Assembly: GCA_963575745.1 (NCBI GenBank)
Contig: CAUYUJ010014205.1
Location: 47,501-111,500, forward strand
DNA from: Prorocentrum cordatum
Taxonomy: Eukaryota; Sar; Dinophyceae; Prorocentrales; Prorocentraceae
Direction: 5' to 3'
Length of the DNA: 64,000 nt
A program made the translations under genes and the position numbers. The notes beneath the pieces are model-generated. The model saw only the letters and a list, made by a program, of their open reading frames with translations, was not told the DNA's origin and made no database searches. Below are positions 62,991-64,000 of the stretch, piece by piece. Within the stretch, counting starts at the first letter, position 1. The number at the start of each line of letters is the position of its first letter.

Positions 62991-63130
62991 AAGGGGGGGG
63001 CTTTAACCGTGGGGGGGGGGGGCCCTCTCCTGAATTGCAAGGGGGGGGTCGAACTGGCCCCCCCGAGCCCCCCCCCCAAGGAATTGTTGGGGGGGGTGCT
63101 CGAACCGGGGAAGGGCCCTCCCCTGCAACC
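62991..63130. repeat. Long G and C homopolymer runs
   Basis: Runs of 7-12 G on the plus strand and 7-9 C interleave. TTCGAACC-type words recur with a similar G/C context at 63628-63720. Confidence 0.85.
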
Positions 63131-63189
63131 GACGACGGCGAGCGCCAGCGCCAGCGCCAGCGCCGTCGGGCAGCGACGACAACGACGAT

Positions 63190-63615
63190 GACGACGAGAC
63201 AATCGAGCTTGATGCTTTCGAGGCTGGATCGAGCACCAGTAAGGTTTTCGAATTCCATTGGAGGCGGATCGAGCCCTAGTAGGTTTCAAGTAGAGCTTGA
63301 TCTAGCTAGCTATACTAGGTTTTTGAGCTGGATCGAGCTTTAGTAGAGTTCAAATAGAGCTGGATCCAGCTACAGCGGGATTCTATGCGTTTTGGAGCGA
63401 GCCGGCTAGGATGTTATTAAAGTGGGGTCCAGCCAGCTGGAACAGGATTCCATTAGGGCTCGATCGAGCCGTAGTAGGATTCAAGAAGGGTTGGATCCAG
63501 GTGTAGTAGGATCTTATCAGAGTTGGATCGAGCCGGACTACGATGCTATCAAAGTTCGATGCAGCTATAGTGGGATTCTAGTAGAGCTTGATCGAGCACC
63601 AATCGGATTCTTTTA
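63190..63615. repeat. ~40-50-bp degenerate repeat with GATCGAGC and TAGTAGGATTC
   Basis: Units of the form GGATCGAGC, then TAGTAGGATTC(T)AGTAGAGCT, recur about nine times. GATCTAGCTAGCTATACTAG near 63300 is partly palindromic. Confidence 0.85.
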
Positions 63616-63898
63616 CGGAGAGGGGATGGCCCCCCCCCCGGTTCGAACCCCACCCTCGCCTTTCCACAGGGGGTGTGGGGGCCGGTTCGAACCACCTTCC
63701 CTTTGGCGGGGGGCAAAAGAGAGCCGGTGAAAGAGGCCGCTGTCGGGGGTGGGGCCGGTTTGCCATTTTAAGAGCGTTCTTAATTTTTTCTGGGGGGGGT
63801 TAGGTGCCGATGTGTGCCAAATATTGTTCCGAGGCAAGCGTCCACGAAACGCGTTCTCTCGGAACGCGACATGTCAAGCTTTGTACAACGTAGATCAG

Positions 63899-63928
63899 CA
63901 GTAGCAGCAGCAGCAGCAGCAGCAGTGA
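63899..63928. repeat. (CAG)n microsatellite
   Basis: Nine or ten CAG triplets (GTAGCAGCAG...CAGT). Confidence 0.95.
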
Positions 63929-64000
63929 TATTCTGTATATCAACCGTCGTCTAGTCAGACACCTTTGATTAGCTTGTCTCCAGGAATCCGCTGGTTTGTT

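Overview
The window comes from a nuclear genome of a dinoflagellate. The strongest evidence is the 22-nt dinoflagellate spliced leader (TCCGTAGCC...GGCTCAAG), present twice (15091-15112 and 22917-22938), each time directly joined to the 5' end of a long retrotransposon. Supporting signs are high GC, an extreme load of micro- and minisatellites, retroelements in place of compact genes, and exon fragments that appear to use GA, GC and GT splice donors with AG|G acceptors. No bacterial-type operon, tRNA or rRNA gene was recognised. The species cannot be named from sequence alone.

Layout. (1) 1-4233 holds exons of a gene resembling ornithine decarboxylase antizyme (copy 1: 946-1083 and 3620-3871), separated by an intron filled with a 10-bp minisatellite, a hairpin-forming repeat and a GAG microsatellite. 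(2) 4234-11712 is a decayed Ty1/copia LTR retrotransposon on the minus strand, with 281-285-bp LTRs, a CCTGG target-site duplication, and gag-protease-integrase-RT-RNase H in order. Its polyprotein frame continues past RNase H into a membrane-segment tail. (3) 11713-14390 holds an A+T-richer island of broken minus-strand reading frames and a repeat block containing (AT)n tracts. (4) 14700-33290 is a 20-bp satellite landscape (unit close to GAGCACGGCAGACCACACAG) carrying two full-length non-LTR retrotransposons (15091-22697 and 22917-30093). Each has ORF1 (Cys-rich finger plus coiled coil) and ORF2 (AP endonuclease, RT, zinc knuckle, RNase H, CxxC tail). An uninterrupted duplicate of the same array (31440-32820) preserves both pre-insertion sites.

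(5) 33290-51300 is repeat-rich DNA: dispersed CTCGAGACATCCTC-type repeats, CTTGGGGCC minisatellites, remnants of other reverse transcriptases on the minus strand (37.8-39.9 kb), and two copies of a short terminal-inverted-repeat element (44.9 and 46.5 kb). (6) 51332-58185 contains a second antizyme-like paralogue split by introns at positions where copy 1 has none. (7) 58.2-64 kb is mostly tandem repeats.

The protein-coding content is therefore two mobile-element systems, a few decayed element relics, and two intron-rich paralogues of one apparent host gene. The non-LTR elements appear to be mobilised as trans-spliced mRNAs and to insert at a fixed phase of the satellite unit.
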